From assembly GCA_002451015.1 (NCBI GenBank), contig DKBB01000182.1, positions 14,737 to 28,591 on the forward strand: a stretch of 13,855 nt of DNA. The letters are read 5' to 3'. The position numbers and the translations under genes are program-made. Positions 12,509-13,855 of this stretch are shown here, in pieces. Under the pieces are notes generated by a model. It saw only the letters and a list, made by a program, of their open reading frames with translations. It made no database searches and was not told the DNA's origin. This DNA is from Acidobacteria bacterium UBA6911 (GTDB taxonomy: Bacteria; Acidobacteriota; UBA6911). Position 1 is the first letter of the stretch; each line of letters opens with the position of its first letter.

Positions 12509-13855
12509 ATGACATCCCGTGTTCTCGCCACAGTGGTTCTTTTGATCGCCGGAGTTCCCACCCTGCTTTCCTTTGGTCCGGCGGGCCCACCGGCTCTGAA
12601 CGGCGAACCCTACATCCACGATCCCTCGACCATCATGGTGTGCGATGGCAGGTTCTATACCTTCGGCACCGGCGGCGGCGGCCTGATCTCCGACGATGGC
12701 TGGACCTGGCGCAGCGGGGCTGTGCGCCCCGGCGGCGGATTGGCTCCTGACGCCATCAAGATCGGGGATCGTTACTACTTGTCTTATGCCTCGAAAGGCG
12801 GAGGTCTGGCCGGGGGACACGCCGGCGCCATCAACACGATGTGGACCAGGACCCTCGACCCCGAATCCCCCGACTTCGGATTTCAGGACAACAGCGTCGT
12901 CGCCACCAGCGACGGTGTCGAAGACTGCGATGCCATCGATCCGGCGTTCTTCCTCGATCCCACCGAAGGCAGGCTGTGGCTCACCTATGGGACCTACTTC
13001 GGCTATATCCGCATTATCGAGCTCGATCCCGAAACGGGAAAACGCGTCCCCGGCAATGAGCCCGTAAACATCGCCATCGACATGGAAGCCACTTCGATGA
13101 TGTATCGCGACGGCTGGTACTATCTTCTGGGCACTCACGGTACATGCTGCGACGGAGCTAACGCGACATACAACATTCGCGTGGGCCGTTCCAGAAAAGT
13201 GACGGGCCCCTTTCTGGATAATATGGACGTGGACACGCTCAAAGGCGGCGGCAAGCTCTTCGTGGCCGCCGGCGGCCGCTTCATCGGGCCCGGTCACTTC
13301 GGCCTGCTTGATTTAGGCGACGGCGTGCAGAAATTCTCCTGTCACTACGAGGCCGACCTGGACCGCGGCGGCCGCAGTGTGATGGACATCCGACCCTTGC
13401 TCTGGAAAGACGGATGGCCCGTTGCCGGCGACAATTTCCAGGAAGGCACTTATGAGATCCAGTCCGAACGCAGTGGCTACGCGCTGGAACTGGCTGTGGA
13501 TTTCGTGCGGATGGCCGGCGGCATGCGCGGCTTTGGGCGACCTAGCGGCCCCGTAGCCCCGGTTCCAGCCCAGGAGCTAGCCGACGTGTTGCCTAACTGG
13601 CCGGCCGGCAACATCGACATTCGCATCGGCGACTACATGGTCCGACCCCACCAGAAGTGGACAATCACACCCGTCGCCGATGCCGGCGGGTATCCCGGAT
13701 CTCCCTACTTCAAGATCGCAATCGCCGGCACGGACCGTACGTTGACCGCAACCGCTGACGGTGAGGTCGCAGCGGCTCCCGTATTTACCGGCGGTCCCGA
13801 ACAACTGTGGCGCATAGACCAGTTGACCGACGGCACATACCGCATTATGCCCAAG
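12509..13855 (+). CDS. GH43 endo-arabinanase-like enzyme with beta-trefoil-like C-terminus (cut by window end)
   Basis: An open frame of 449 codons from ATG 12509 with no stop before the window ends, so the C-terminus is missing. TTGGAG at 12498-12503 precedes the start, and residues 1 to about 23 are a signal peptide. The GH43 propeller (about 30-310) carries Asp38 in IHDPST (base), Asp144 in DAIDPAFF, and Glu193 in DMEATSMM (acid). GPGHFG with His263 matches the metal-coordinating His of arabinan endo-1,5-alpha-L-arabinosidases, as does the compact MEATSMMYRDGWYYLL pattern. Residues about 315-449 hold QKW and EQLWRI motifs, as in ricin-type beta-trefoil modules, which probably continue beyond the window. 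The role is cleavage of arabinan side chains outside the cytoplasm. Composition is clearly more GC-rich than the GH43-CBM6 gene. Family is firm; endo-arabinanase activity is likely but not certain. Confidence 0.88.
   Translation, partial: MTSRVLATVVLLIAGVPTLLSFGPAGPPALNGEPYIHDPSTIMVCDGRFYTFGTGGGGLISDDGWTWRSGAVRPGGGLAPDAIKIGDRYYLSYASKGGGLAGGHAGAINTMWTRTLDPESPDFGFQDNSVVATSDGVEDCDAIDPAFFLDPTEGRLWLTYGTYFGYIRIIELDPETGKRVPGNEPVNIAIDMEATSMMYRDGWYYLLGTHGTCCDGANATYNIRVGRSRKVTGPFLDNMDVDTLKGGGKLFVAAGGRFIGPGHFGLLDLGDGVQKFSCHYEADLDRGGRSVMDIRPLLWKDGWPVAGDNFQEGTYEIQSERSGYALELAVDFVRMAGGMRGFGRPSGPVAPVPAQELADVLPNWPAGNIDIRIGDYMVRPHQKWTITPVADAGGYPGSPYFKIAIAGTDRTLTATADGEVAAAPVFTGGPEQLWRIDQLTDGTYRIMPK

Noticed and set aside
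12125..13297. 390-residue minus-strand open frame
   Set aside because: Antisense to the jelly-roll and GH43 genes, low-complexity composition, no family motifs; a shadow of GC-rich coding DNA.

Overview
The window (13,855 bp) looks like chromosomal DNA of a Gram-negative, plant-polymer-degrading bacterium. Most genes carry good Shine-Dalgarno sites, and three or four proteins have export signals. Overall composition is moderately GC-rich but uneven. The phylum cannot be fixed from the sequence. The mix of GH43 glycosidases, a jelly-roll accessory protein, a GPH-type symporter and an iron-sulfur/flavoprotein pair would suit a PVC-group, Acidobacteria-like or Desulfobacterota-like lineage with anaerobic or microaerobic habits; this is inference only. 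No gene-free stretch exceeds 300 bp, and I saw no tRNA, rRNA, CRISPR array or insertion sequence.

Layout. (A) 117-3409, plus strand: an exported YtcJ-type amidohydrolase, a SnoaL-like small protein and an HSL-family alpha/beta hydrolase. (B) 3416-4351, minus strand: a NodD/NahR-like LysR regulator, tail to tail with the esterase (6 bp apart) and divergent from the next block. (C) 4464-9392, plus strand: a stand-alone 2,4-diacetylphloroglucinol (DAPG)/phloretin-hydrolase-like C-C hydrolase, a 2[4Fe-4S] ferredoxin, a 749-residue fumarate-reductase/AprA-like flavoprotein with a second DAPG-hydrolase-like domain fused to its C-terminus, and a GPH/MFS_2 symporter. (D) 9462-11515, minus strand: a nitroreductase and an exported GH43-CBM6 glycosidase. 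(E) 11733 to the end, plus strand: an exported jelly-roll protein and a GH43 endo-arabinanase-like enzyme with a C-terminal beta-trefoil-like region, cut by the window end.

The most interesting part is block C with its divergent LysR. The flavoprotein-hydrolase fusion, its ferredoxin and the second hydrolase look like a reductive C-C cleavage system for an acyl-phenolic compound, for example a flavonoid, chalcone or acylphloroglucinol. A NodD-like regulator would sense the compound and the symporter would import the compound or its glycoside. Both hydrolase domains keep four residues that line up with the metal ligands I recall for PhlG. The amidohydrolase, SnoaL protein and esterase may act on related compounds. 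The GH43 blocks on the right release arabinose/xylose from plant cell wall, so the window as a whole fits use of plant material.
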